Positions 42,961 through 51,259 of a stretch of DNA of 64,000 nt are shown one piece after another. The notes beneath the pieces are model-generated. The model searched no databases. It was not told the origin of the DNA and saw only the letters and a list, made by a program, of their open reading frames with translations. The DNA lies in NCBI GenBank assembly GCA_048201935.1, contig DBFBGR010000015.1, positions 62,001-126,000 on the forward strand, written 5' to 3'. Both the position numbers and the translations under genes were made by a program. Each line of letters opens with the position of its first letter. Within the stretch, counting starts at the first letter, position 1. The stretch is from MGBC124762 sp048201935 (lineage in GTDB: Bacteria > Bacillota > Clostridia > Oscillospirales > Oscillospiraceae).

Positions 42961-43329
42961 ATGAAATTGATGTATGTGGAGCTAAAAAGCGGCTTCCACG
43001 ACGACGGCCCCGCCTGGATCGGCTGGGTGGAATCGTCAAAAACCGGGCGGACGCTGTACTTCAACGGCCATGCCTTCCAGCGCGCCAATGGCGTCGCCGG
43101 AAATTACAAGAACGTAGAAACCGGCGAGGAATACTGGATCTCCGGCCCCAAAAAGGACGGAGGCGACCGCCATTGGGCCGGGCACGGGCCGGTGGTGGTG
43201 GCCCGCTCCGCTGTGGACGCGTATTTGCGTCTCACCGGCCAAAAGGCCCTCGACCCACGCGGCTATACCGTGAAGGATATCGAGGACAATTTCCCCATTG
43301 AGCGCATCCACCGGCTGCTCGATCCGTAA
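42961..43329 (+). CDS. Conserved-looking small protein of unknown function
   Basis: A 122-residue soluble protein starting 19 bases after the uracil glycosylase stop with AGGAG before the ATG. It is rich in Trp, Gly and aromatic residues: GPAWIGWVESSKTGRTLYFNG near the start (in part), NVETGEEYWISGPKKDGGDRHW in the middle and YTVKDIEDNFPIERIHRLLDP at the end (in part). No signal peptide, membrane segment or known motif is seen. I do not recognise a family, and the link to DNA repair is only by position. Confidence 0.7.
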   Translation: MKLMYVELKSGFHDDGPAWIGWVESSKTGRTLYFNGHAFQRANGVAGNYKNVETGEEYWISGPKKDGGDRHWAGHGPVVVARSAVDAYLRLTGQKALDPRGYTVKDIEDNFPIERIHRLLDP

Positions 43330-43345
43330 CCCCAGCAAAAAACTC

Positions 43346-43374
43346 TTGCAATTTCCCCCGAGCTATGCTAGAAT
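43346..43374 (+). promoter_or_regulatory. Promoter of rpmE
   Basis: TTGCAA (43346-43351), 17 bases, TAGAAT (43369-43374). The leader then holds a small hairpin, TGCGTATG (43381-43388) with CATACGCA (43397-43404). Confidence 0.75.
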
Positions 43375-43429
43375 ACACGGTGCGTATGCCAAATAACATA
43401 CGCAAATCGTGAAAAGAAGGTGAACTACC

Positions 43430-43636
43430 ATGAAGGAAGGTATCCATCCCGATTACGAACAGACCACCATCCGGTGCGCCTGCGGGAATGTGATCTCCAC
43501 CGGCTCCACCAAGAAGGACATCCGCGTGGAAGTCTGCTCCAAGTGCCACCCCTTCTACACCGGCAAGCAGAAGGTCGTGGACACCGGCGGACGGGTCAGC
43601 CGCTTCAACAAGAAGTTTGGTCTGGACCAGAAGTAA
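43430..43636 (+). CDS. rpmE: 50S ribosomal protein L31 (zinc-binding form)
   Basis: A 68-residue L31. Zinc ligands are in RCACGN and VCSKCHPFYTGKQK, so this is the C+ form that binds zinc. Length and the MKEGIHPDY start are standard. It is transcribed alone from its own promoter and ends at a strong terminator. Confidence 0.96.
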   Translation: MKEGIHPDYEQTTIRCACGNVISTGSTKKDIRVEVCSKCHPFYTGKQKVVDTGGRVSRFNKKFGLDQK

Positions 43637-43647
43637 GCTGTCACATG

Positions 43648-43682
43648 AAAAAGCCCGCACTTATCAAAGTGCGGGCTTTTTT
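43648..43682 (+). terminator. Terminator of rpmE
   Basis: AGCCCGCACTT (43652-43662) pairs with 43667-43677, flanked by A-run and T6. Confidence 0.9.
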
Positions 43683-43730
43683 CAACCAATGCGCATACAC
43701 TAGACCTATCTTATTGGGGAGGCTCTTAGT

Positions 43731-44231
43731 ATGAAAACCATTGAGGTCAAGGACATTCAGAAGAATGTGTTCTCCGCTATCGGAGCGCAGTGGATGCTAC
43801 TCACCGCCGGGGACAAGACCGCCTGCAACACCATGACGGTCTCCTGGGGCGGTCTGGGGGTGCTGTGGGGCAAGAACGTGGCCACCGTCTACGTCCGGCC
43901 CCAGCGGTATACCTATGAGTTCATGGAAAAGGGAGACTACTTCACCCTCTCCTTCCTGGGTGAGGACTACCGGGAGGCATTAAAACTCTGCGGCAGCAAG
44001 TCGGGCCGGGAGGTGGACAAGGTGAAGGAATGCGGTCTCAGCCTGGCCTACGGCCCGGGAGACGCGCCCTATTTCCAGGAGGCGGAGCTGGTGATGGTGT
44101 GCAAAAAGCTCTACTTTGACGACATCGAGCCCAGCCACTTCCTGGACGGCGACATCGACGGCAAGAACTACCCCGGCAAGGACTACCACAGAATGTATAT
44201 CGGCGAAATTTTGGAGGTCTATCAGGCGTAA
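43731..44231 (+). CDS. Flavin reductase family protein
   Basis: A 166-residue protein with the flavin reductase/flavoredoxin-like split-barrel fold: LLTAGDKTACNTMTVSWGGLGVLWGKNVATVYVRPQRYTYEF is the FMN-binding region (in part TMTVSWGGLGVLWGK), then FTLSFLG. Many clostridial members use FMN and serve unknown acceptors. The hflX start codon follows its stop with no gap, so the two are coupled. Confidence 0.85.
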   Translation: MKTIEVKDIQKNVFSAIGAQWMLLTAGDKTACNTMTVSWGGLGVLWGKNVATVYVRPQRYTYEFMEKGDYFTLSFLGEDYREALKLCGSKSGREVDKVKECGLSLAYGPGDAPYFQEAELVMVCKKLYFDDIEPSHFLDGDIDGKNYPGKDYHRMYIGEILEVYQA

Positions 44232-45521
44232 ATGAAGGATACGGAAGAAAAGAAGGTCCAGCGGGCCGTTTTGGTGGGACTGAACGCCCGGGCCCTGGAC
44301 AAAGAGGACAACGCCGACGAGGATACCCTGGCCGAGCTGGCGGCTCTGTTGGAGACCGCGGGCGGGGCGTGCGTGGGCACAGTTTTGCAAAACAAGGACG
44401 CCCCCGACCCCCGGACCTTCATCGGCGAGGGCAAGCTGGACGAGGTCCGAGACCTGGTGACGGCCATGGAGGCCGACCTGGTGGTCTTCGACAACTCCCT
44501 CTCCCCTTCCCAACTGCGGGTGCTGAACCAGGAATTAAAGGTCCAGGTGCTGGACCGGGAGGCCCTCATTCTGGACATCTTCGCCCAGCGGGCCCAGACA
44601 AGGGAAGGACGGCTCCAGGTGGAGCTGGCCCAGTATCAATATCTGCTGCCCCGGCTGACAGGCATGTGGACCCATTTGGAGCGGCAAGAGGGCGCCATCG
44701 GCACCCGGGGCCCCGGCGAGACCCAGTTGGAGACCGACCGGCGGCACATCCGCCGCAAGATCTCCAAGCTCAAGGAGGAGCTGGAGGACGTGCGCCGGGT
44801 GCGCTCCACCCAGCGTGAGCGCCGGGAGAAGAACGAGGTCCCGGTGGTGGCGTTGGTGGGCTACACCAACGCGGGCAAGTCCACCCTTTTGAACGCCATG
44901 ACCGGCTCCGACATCCCCGCCAACGACCGGCTTTTTGACACTCTGGACACCACCACCCGGACCCTGGAGCTCAGCGATACCTGCACCGTGCTTTTGTCCG
45001 ACACCGTGGGCTTCATCCGCAAACTGCCCCACCATCTGGTGGCAGCCTTCAAGGCCACGCTGGAGGAGCTGACCTTCGCCGACCTGCTGATCCACGTCAT
45101 CGACGCTTCTAATCCACTTTGGCAAGAACAGCACGAGGTGGTGGAGGGCCTGATCCGTGCCCTGGGCGCCTGGGAGACCCCCAGGCTGGAGGTCTTCAAC
45201 AAGTGCGACCTCTGCCCCGGGGATGTCCTGCCCCACGGCGAGGACAAGGTGTGGGTCTCCGCCCGGACCGGCCAGGGGCTGGACAAGCTCCGCGCCGAAA
45301 TGGGAAAGCGGCTGGACGCGGGCAAACGCAAGGTAATCATCGCCCTGCCCTACGACCAGGGCGGTCTGCTGGACCAGCTCTACCGGGAGGCCAAGGTGGA
45401 GCAGGTGGAGTACGGCGAGACCATCCAGGTCACCGCCATCTGCACCCCCAGGACCCTGGGACAGCTGAGAGACTTTATCACCGAAGGCTGGACCCCGCCC
45501 AAAGAGCCCTGGGAGGAGTGA
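44232..45521 (+). CDS. hflX: Ribosome-splitting GTPase HflX
   Basis: A 429-residue GTPase. The N-terminal HflX domain (about 15-180) has the family GTRGPGETQLETDRR segment. The G domain starts with GYTNAGKST (210-218), then G3 DTVGFIRKLP, G4 NKCD and a C-terminal domain. HflX separates stalled ribosomes under heat or antibiotic stress. Its ATG directly follows the flavin reductase stop. Confidence 0.93.
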   Translation: MKDTEEKKVQRAVLVGLNARALDKEDNADEDTLAELAALLETAGGACVGTVLQNKDAPDPRTFIGEGKLDEVRDLVTAMEADLVVFDNSLSPSQLRVLNQELKVQVLDREALILDIFAQRAQTREGRLQVELAQYQYLLPRLTGMWTHLERQEGAIGTRGPGETQLETDRRHIRRKISKLKEELEDVRRVRSTQRERREKNEVPVVALVGYTNAGKSTLLNAMTGSDIPANDRLFDTLDTTTRTLELSDTCTVLLSDTVGFIRKLPHHLVAAFKATLEELTFADLLIHVIDASNPLWQEQHEVVEGLIRALGAWETPRLEVFNKCDLCPGDVLPHGEDKVWVSARTGQGLDKLRAEMGKRLDAGKRKVIIALPYDQGGLLDQLYREAKVEQVEYGETIQVTAICTPRTLGQLRDFITEGWTPPKEPWEE

Positions 45522-45525
45522 GCGT

Positions 45526-46143
45526 ATGAGCGGATATTTGGTCCCACTTCAGGAGGCTCAGGCGGAATACGTGGAAAAGCGGTCCCGGTTCATCGGCCAT
45601 CTCCTGCCCGTGAGCAGCGAGGCTGAGGCCCGGGCCCACATCGAGGCGGTGAAGAAGCGCCACCACGACGCCCGGCACAACTGCTGGTGCTACCGGCTCA
45701 GCTCCGGCGTGGAGCGCTACAGCGATGACGGCGAGCCCCAGGGCACGGCGGGAGTGCCCATGCTGGCGGTGTTCCAAAAGGCCGGCGTCACCGACCTTGT
45801 GTGCGTGGTGACCCGGTACTTCGGCGGCGTGCTGCTGGGGGCGGGGGGCCTGGTCCGGGCCTACACCCAGGCCGCCAAGGACGCTTTGGAAGCGGCGGGC
45901 ACCGGCCAAATGGCCCCGTGGCTGCGGCTGAGGCTGGACTGCCCCTATCCCCTGCTGGAGCAGGTCAAGCTCCTGTGCGCCCAAGGCGGTGGCGTGATGG
46001 AGGACATCCAGTACGCCGACGCGGCCCAAATGCGCCTTCGCTTTCCCGTAGACCTGGCCCAGGGCTTTTCCGAGCAGGTCCGGGAGCTCACCGCCGGGGC
46101 GCTGGTCCCGGAGATCTTGGAGGAGATCATGGCTCCGGTATAG
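45526..46143 (+). CDS. YigZ/IMPACT family protein
   Basis: A 205-residue protein: UPF0029 N-terminal domain (about 1-115) with the family signature YSDDGEPQGTAGVPML and VTRYFGGVLLGAGGLVRAY, then a C-terminal DUF1949-type ferredoxin-like domain. It starts 4 bases after hflX, which fits a translation-stress role, but the molecular function is not established. A terminator overlaps its stop codon. Confidence 0.9.
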   Translation: MSGYLVPLQEAQAEYVEKRSRFIGHLLPVSSEAEARAHIEAVKKRHHDARHNCWCYRLSSGVERYSDDGEPQGTAGVPMLAVFQKAGVTDLVCVVTRYFGGVLLGAGGLVRAYTQAAKDALEAAGTGQMAPWLRLRLDCPYPLLEQVKLLCAQGGGVMEDIQYADAAQMRLRFPVDLAQGFSEQVRELTAGALVPEILEEIMAPV

Positions 46144-46161
46144 CACCGGGGCCATTTTTTT
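46129..46161 (+). terminator. Terminator of the hflX operon, overlapping the last codons
   Basis: ATGGCTCCGGT (46129-46139) pairs over 11 bp with 46145-46155 across ATAGC, followed by T7. Confidence 0.8.
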
Positions 46162-46317
46162 GCTAAAACGGCGCGACGAGGCAAAAAGGCGAGCAAAAAC
46201 GCAAGTGCAAAACAAGGAACCGAGGGTCTTAGCATAAAATTTTGCAGGAAAAAAGGGTTTTGGCCCAGTCATGGCGTATATATGTTTGTCCATTATTTTT
46301 GAGAGGAGGGCGGCGGT

Positions 46318-47322
46318 ATGAACGTCCGGGAGCAGTTGGAGGCCCAGGAGCGGGCCGTTTTGGCGCCCTACGCCTGCCTGTCCACCCAGAGCCGTGGCCG
46401 GGAGCGGCCCATCGAGCCCTGTCCGGTGCGCACCTGCTTTCAGCGGGATGTGGACCGCATCGTCCACTGCAAGGCCTTTCGGCGGCTCAAGCACAAGACC
46501 CAGGTCTTCCTCCAGCCCGAGGGCGACCACTACCGCACCCGCATGACCCACACCCTGGAGGTCACCCGCATCGCCCGGACCATGGCCCGTGGCCTTGAGC
46601 TCAACGAGGACCTGACCGAGGCCATCGCCATGGGCCACGACCTGGGCCACACCCCCTTCGGCCACGCCGGAGAGCGCATCTTGAACCAGATCGTCCCCGG
46701 GGGCTTTCGCCACTACGAGCAGTCGCTGCGGGTGGTGGAACGGCTGGAAAACGGCGGCGAGGGGCTGAACCTGACCTGGGAGGTCCGCGACGGCATCCTC
46801 CGCCACACCGTGGACCCTCTGGCGGCCACGCTGGAGGGCCAGTGCGTGCGCCTGGCCGACCACATCGCCTACATCAACCACGACATCGACGACGCCGTCC
46901 GCGGCGGCATCATCTTCCCTATGGACATTCCCCTGGAGCTTCAGCAAGAGCTGGGCTTCTCCCACGGTGAGCGGGTCAACACCCTGACCTGCGACGCCAT
47001 CTCTGAGAGCGCCGACGGCCAGTGCGTCCGCCTCAGCCCCAAGCGCAAAGAGGCCCTGGACGCGCTGCGGGAGTTCATGTTCGAGGCGGTCTACCGAAAC
47101 CCCGTGGCCAAGGGCGAGGAGGTCCGGGCCCAGGGGATGCTGGAGCAGCTCTTTGGCTACTACATGGACCACCTGGACAAGCTCCCCGCCGACTACTACG
47201 CCATCGCCCAGACCGAGGGCAAGGAGCGGGCCGTTTGCGACTACATTGCGGGCATGACGGACAAGTTCGCCGTGGAGCAGTACTCCGAGGCGTTTATCCC
47301 AAAGGCTTGGACGGTTAAATAA
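46318..47322 (+). CDS. dgt: Deoxyguanosinetriphosphate triphosphohydrolase-like protein
   Basis: A 334-residue HD-domain protein. The metal ligands are in RMTHTLEV (H), GHDLGHTPFGHAGE (HD) and the later D of AYINHDIDDA. N-terminal ACLSTQSRGRERP and FRRLKHKTQVF match the Dgt-like family, which precedes dnaG in many Clostridia and Bacilli. It hydrolyses dNTPs to the nucleoside and triphosphate; nucleotide preference cannot be read. A 156-base A-rich leader of unknown role lies upstream. Confidence 0.88.
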   Translation: MNVREQLEAQERAVLAPYACLSTQSRGRERPIEPCPVRTCFQRDVDRIVHCKAFRRLKHKTQVFLQPEGDHYRTRMTHTLEVTRIARTMARGLELNEDLTEAIAMGHDLGHTPFGHAGERILNQIVPGGFRHYEQSLRVVERLENGGEGLNLTWEVRDGILRHTVDPLAATLEGQCVRLADHIAYINHDIDDAVRGGIIFPMDIPLELQQELGFSHGERVNTLTCDAISESADGQCVRLSPKRKEALDALREFMFEAVYRNPVAKGEEVRAQGMLEQLFGYYMDHLDKLPADYYAIAQTEGKERAVCDYIAGMTDKFAVEQYSEAFIPKAWTVK

Positions 47323-47364
47323 GGCTCCAGTTGGGCCATAATTCCCCCTGAGGAGGTGACAAAG

Positions 47365-49149
47365 TTGGCCATTCCCGACTCATTTTTGGACGAACTGACG
47401 GCGCGCTGCCCCATCGAGGAGGTGGTGGCCGACTATGTGCCCCTTACCGCCAAGGGCGGCAACCTGTGGGGGCTGTGCCCCTTCCACAGTGAAAAAACGC
47501 CCTCCTTCTCCGTCTCTCCGGAAAAGCACATCTTCCACTGCTTTGGCTGCGGCAAGGGCGGCGGCGTGGTACGCTTTGTCATGGAGGTGGAGAACCTCAC
47601 CTTCGTGGAGGCGGTGCGCAAGCTGGCCGCCCGGGCGGGGCTGGAGATGCCCGAGGAGGACCAGGCCTCCCAGGCCCGCAGGGCCCGCCGCAAGCGGCTT
47701 TTGGACCTGAATAAGGCCGCGGCGCGGTTCTACTACGACACGCTGAAGACCCCCCTGGGCGCGCCCATGCTCCGCTACGCCCAGGAGAAGCGGCGGCTGA
47801 CGCCCACCTATATCAAGCGCTTCGGCCTGGGGGCGGCCCCGGATAGCTGGGACGCGCTCATCAAGGCCATGGCCCGGCAGGGCTACGAAAAGGGCGAGCT
47901 CTTAGAGGCCGGGTTGGTGGTGGCAGGCAAGAATGGCGGGGTCTATGACAAGTTCCGAAACCGTCTCATGCTTCCCGTCATCGACGCCAGCGGCGACGTG
48001 CTGGGCTTTACCAGCCGGGTGATGGACGACTCCACCCCAAAGTACCTCAACACCCCGGAGACGGCGCTATTCAAAAAGCGGAGCATCCTGTACGGCATCA
48101 ACTTTGCCAAGATGACCAAGCGGGGCTTTTTGCTGCTGGTGGAGGGCAATTTGGATGTGATCACCCTCCACCAAGCGGGCTTTGACAACGCCGTGGCTAC
48201 CATGGGCACCGCCCTCACCGCCGACCACGCCCGGCTCATGGGCCGCTACACCAAGGAGCTGGTGCTCTGCTACGACAACGACGCCGCCGGCGTGGAGGCC
48301 ACCGAGCGGGCCATGACGGTGCTTCGCAACACAGACTTCTCCGTCCGGGTCCTCCAGCTGCCCCGGCGCAAGACAGACGACGGACAGCTTGTCAAGCAGG
48401 ACCCCGACGACTTCATCAAGCTCCAAGGCCCCGCCGCCTTTGAGCGACTGCTCTCAGGCAGCGAGGACCAGACGGCTTACCAACTGGAGACGGTGGCCAA
48501 GGCCCACGACGTGACCTCCGACGAGGGACGGGTGGCCTACCTCAAGGCCGTCATCCCGGTGCTGGCGGCGCTGCCAAGCCCCGTGGAGCGGGAGATCTAC
48601 GCCGTCCGGGCCGCCCAGAAGGCGGAGGTCTCCAAGGAGGCCATCCTGCACGAGGTGGACGAGCTGCGCAAGCGAAAGTCCTGGCAGTCCCGGCGCAAGG
48701 AGGAGCGCTCGGCTTTGACCCCGGCGGTCAACCTCCAGCCCAAGGCCCGGGAACTTCGCTACGACGACCCCCGCTCTGCTAGGGCGGAGGAAGGGGTCCT
48801 GCGGCTGCTGTTTTTGGACCACACGCTGCTGGAGCTGTGCGGCGACTTAAAGAGCGAGGACTTCTCCTCTCCCCTGCTGGGCAAGCTCTATGGGCTGCTG
48901 CTGGAGCACGACCCACCCTGGTCCCCCGCCGCCCTGGACGGCCAGCTCACCGGAGCGGAGGCCGACCACCTGGCCCAGATCCTGCAAACGCCCGCCTCTC
49001 TGGCCGCAGGCCGGCGGGCCATGGCGGACTACATCGCGATCATCCTGGAGCGCCGCGCCGAGCCCGGCCCGGAGCGGTCCCAGGAGTCGGAGCTTCTGGC
49101 TCTGCAACAGAGATTAAAACAGAAACAAATGATGGAGGATATGAAATGA
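47365..49149 (+). CDS. dnaG: DNA primase
   Basis: A 594-residue primase. I choose TTG at 47365 because AGGAGG (47351-47356) is 8 bases before it, while the in-frame GTG at 47356 overlaps that ribosome site. The zinc-binding domain has C38, H41, C59 and C62. The TOPRIM core includes LLLVEGNLDVITLHQAGF and CYDNDAAG. The C-terminal part should bind DnaB. It overlaps rpoD by 4 bases (ATGA). Confidence 0.95.
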   Translation: MAIPDSFLDELTARCPIEEVVADYVPLTAKGGNLWGLCPFHSEKTPSFSVSPEKHIFHCFGCGKGGGVVRFVMEVENLTFVEAVRKLAARAGLEMPEEDQASQARRARRKRLLDLNKAAARFYYDTLKTPLGAPMLRYAQEKRRLTPTYIKRFGLGAAPDSWDALIKAMARQGYEKGELLEAGLVVAGKNGGVYDKFRNRLMLPVIDASGDVLGFTSRVMDDSTPKYLNTPETALFKKRSILYGINFAKMTKRGFLLLVEGNLDVITLHQAGFDNAVATMGTALTADHARLMGRYTKELVLCYDNDAAGVEATERAMTVLRNTDFSVRVLQLPRRKTDDGQLVKQDPDDFIKLQGPAAFERLLSGSEDQTAYQLETVAKAHDVTSDEGRVAYLKAVIPVLAALPSPVEREIYAVRAAQKAEVSKEAILHEVDELRKRKSWQSRRKEERSALTPAVNLQPKARELRYDDPRSARAEEGVLRLLFLDHTLLELCGDLKSEDFSSPLLGKLYGLLLEHDPPWSPAALDGQLTGAEADHLAQILQTPASLAAGRRAMADYIAIILERRAEPGPERSQESELLALQQRLKQKQMMEDMK

Positions 49150-50486
49150 GCGCGAAAAAAGTGAAGGTCACCCCCCTGCCCGAAGAGCCCGCCCAGGACG
49201 CGGAGCAGTCCGAACAGCCCGAGCTGTCCAAGCAGGCCATCCTCAAAGCCCTGGACGGCGTGCCCGGCGCGGAAAAGCTGGCCGAGCTCATCGAGCGTGG
49301 CAAGAAGAAGGGCAAGCTGTCGGCCACCGAGCTGATGGACGCTCTGGAGGACGTAGACCTGGAGGGCGACCAACTGGACAAGCTCTACGACGTTTTCGAG
49401 TCCATGGGCATCGACACCACCGGCGACGACTTTGCCGACCTGGACAGCCTCACCGGCCTGGAGGGTCTGGATGAGCTGGGCGAGGACGCCCAGCCCTCCC
49501 CCGAGGAGCTGGAGGAGCTGCCCGAAAACGAGATCGTGGACCCCAACGCCCTCAGCGATTCCTTCAGCATCGACGACCCGGTGCGCATGTACCTCAAGGA
49601 GATCGGCAAGGTGAACCTGCTGTCCTCCGACGAGGAGGTGGCTCTGGCCCAGGCTATGGGCGAGGGCGCCATGGCCGCCCAGCAGCTGGAGGAGCTGAAG
49701 GAGTCTGGCCAGGAGATCGACGCCGAGACCGAGGCGGAGCTCCAAAAGCTCATCCGCCACGGCGAGGAGGCCAAGCAGCGGCTGGCCGAGGCCAATTTGC
49801 GGCTGGTGGTGTCCATCGCCAAGCGGTATGTGGGCCGCGGGATGCACTTTTTGGACCTCATCCAGGAGGGCAACCTGGGCCTCATCAAGGCCGTGGAGAA
49901 GTTTGACTACACCAAGGGCTATAAGTTCTCCACCTACGCCACCTGGTGGATCCGCCAGGCCATCACCCGGGCCATTGCCGACCAGGCCCGGACCATCCGC
50001 ATCCCCGTCCACATGGTGGAGACCATCAACAAGGTCATCCGGGTCTCCCGGCAGCTCCTCCAGGAGCTGGGCCACGACCCCACCCCCGAGGAGATCGCCC
50101 AGGAGATGAATATGCCTGTGGACAAGGTCCGGGAGATCTTGAAGATCGCCCAGGAGCCGGTCTCTCTGGAGACCCCCATCGGCGAGGAGGAGGACAGCCA
50201 TCTGGGCGACTTCATCCCCGACGAGGACGCCTCCGAGCCCAGCGAGGCCGCCAGCTACACCCTTTTGAAGGAGCAGCTGGTGGAGGTGCTGGGCACGCTG
50301 ACCAAGCGTGAGGAGAAGGTCCTGCGGCTGCGCTTTGGCATCGAGGACGGCCGGGCCCGCACCCTGGAGGAGGTGGGCCGGGAGTTCAACGTCACCCGAG
50401 AGCGCATCCGCCAGATCGAGGCCAAGGCCCTGCGCAAGCTGCGCCATCCCAGCCGGAGCAAGAAGCTGAAGGATTTCCTCAACTGA
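49146..50486 (+). CDS. rpoD: Primary RNA polymerase sigma factor (sigma-A/RpoD)
   Basis: A 446-residue housekeeping sigma. The N-terminal region 1.1 is acidic (about 1-135). Region 1.2 DPVRMYLKEIGKVNLLS, region 2 LVVSIAKRYVGRGMHFLDLIQEGN with the -10-binding TYATWWIRQAITRAIADQ (in part), and region 4 with VTRERIRQIEAKALRKLR are complete. The ATG at 49146 overlaps the dnaG stop; a longer frame to 48837 is rejected. It should read the TTGACA/TATAAT promoters listed in this window. Confidence 0.96.
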   Translation: MSAKKVKVTPLPEEPAQDAEQSEQPELSKQAILKALDGVPGAEKLAELIERGKKKGKLSATELMDALEDVDLEGDQLDKLYDVFESMGIDTTGDDFADLDSLTGLEGLDELGEDAQPSPEELEELPENEIVDPNALSDSFSIDDPVRMYLKEIGKVNLLSSDEEVALAQAMGEGAMAAQQLEELKESGQEIDAETEAELQKLIRHGEEAKQRLAEANLRLVVSIAKRYVGRGMHFLDLIQEGNLGLIKAVEKFDYTKGYKFSTYATWWIRQAITRAIADQARTIRIPVHMVETINKVIRVSRQLLQELGHDPTPEEIAQEMNMPVDKVREILKIAQEPVSLETPIGEEEDSHLGDFIPDEDASEPSEAASYTLLKEQLVEVLGTLTKREEKVLRLRFGIEDGRARTLEEVGREFNVTRERIRQIEAKALRKLRHPSRSKKLKDFLN

Positions 50487-50490
50487 CGCG

Positions 50491-51204
50491 ATGGCCGGAG
50501 CCAAGCGAAAAAGCGCCACCGCCATCCGGGAGATGAACGACCTCCAGCTGCTGGCCCATCTCCTTGACCTGGCCGGGCTGGAGCTGACCCAGGCCCGGAG
50601 CCTGGCCCACGCTCTGCTGGAGTCCCACGGCACGCTGCGGCAGGTGCTGGAGCTTCCGGCCCAGGTCCTGCTGCGGGTACCGGAGCTGGGGGAGAACGCC
50701 GCGGCGTTTTTGCTGCTGCTCCCCGCGCTGATGGAGCGCTACACCGGCCAGGGCCAGGGCGCTCACGCGCCCATCGTCCGGCTGTGGGAGAGCGAGGACG
50801 CGGCTGCCTTCGTGCTGCCCCACTTCCCCGACCGCCGGGTGGAGCGGCTGTGCGTATTCTGCCTGGGGGCCGACCTCTCCCTGCTCACGGCGGCCCAGGT
50901 CGCCCAGGGCAGCGCCATGGAGGTATCCCTCCCGGTGCCCCGCATCCTGCGCCTGGCCCTGACCCACGGGGCCAAGAGCGTGGTGCTGGCCCACAACCAC
51001 CCCGATGGTTCTCCCGTCTTCTCCAAAAGCGACCTCATCTCCACCGGCATCGTGGCCCAGGCTTTGGCCAGCACGGGCAAGTCGCTGAGCGACCATCTGC
51101 TGCTGGCGGGCGGCAAGGTGATCTCCCTGCGCCGTCAGTGCCGGGAGGGGATGCACCAGGATATGTCCTTCGCCCGCCTCCCCGGCTGGCAGCCGGGAAG
51201 CTGA
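50491..51204 (+). CDS. radC: DNA repair protein RadC homologue (JAB/MPN domain)
   Basis: A 237-residue protein that starts 4 bases after the rpoD stop. An N-terminal helix-hairpin-helix-like part (about 10-80) precedes the JAMM metalloprotease-like domain with HNHPDGSPVFSKSD (about residue 168), which keeps the HxHPxG and following S/D residues. The biochemical role of RadC is unclear in spite of its name. It ends the dgt-dnaG-rpoD cluster at a symmetrical terminator. Confidence 0.87.
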   Translation: MAGAKRKSATAIREMNDLQLLAHLLDLAGLELTQARSLAHALLESHGTLRQVLELPAQVLLRVPELGENAAAFLLLLPALMERYTGQGQGAHAPIVRLWESEDAAAFVLPHFPDRRVERLCVFCLGADLSLLTAAQVAQGSAMEVSLPVPRILRLALTHGAKSVVLAHNHPDGSPVFSKSDLISTGIVAQALASTGKSLSDHLLLAGGKVISLRRQCREGMHQDMSFARLPGWQPGS

Positions 51205-51216
51205 AATACGCATAGT

Positions 51217-51250
51217 AAAAGGGACGATTCCACGTGGAATCGTCCCTTTT
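51217..51250. terminator. Bidirectional terminator between radC and the LRR gene
   Basis: A 34-nt perfect palindrome: 51217-51233 (AAAAGGGACGATTCCAC) and its complement 51234-51250, with A4 and T4 ends. Confidence 0.9.
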
Positions 51251-51259
51251 ATACTGTGT

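Noticed and set aside
48837..49145. N-terminal extension of rpoD by 103 codons
   Set aside because: It lies wholly inside dnaG in another frame, and the ATG at 49146 has a good ribosome site and matches the sigma-A start.
49029..50633. 534-codon minus-strand frame opposite rpoD
   Set aside because: Antisense shadow; rich in Leu/Gly/His/Asp, a known effect of reverse reading of GC-rich genes.
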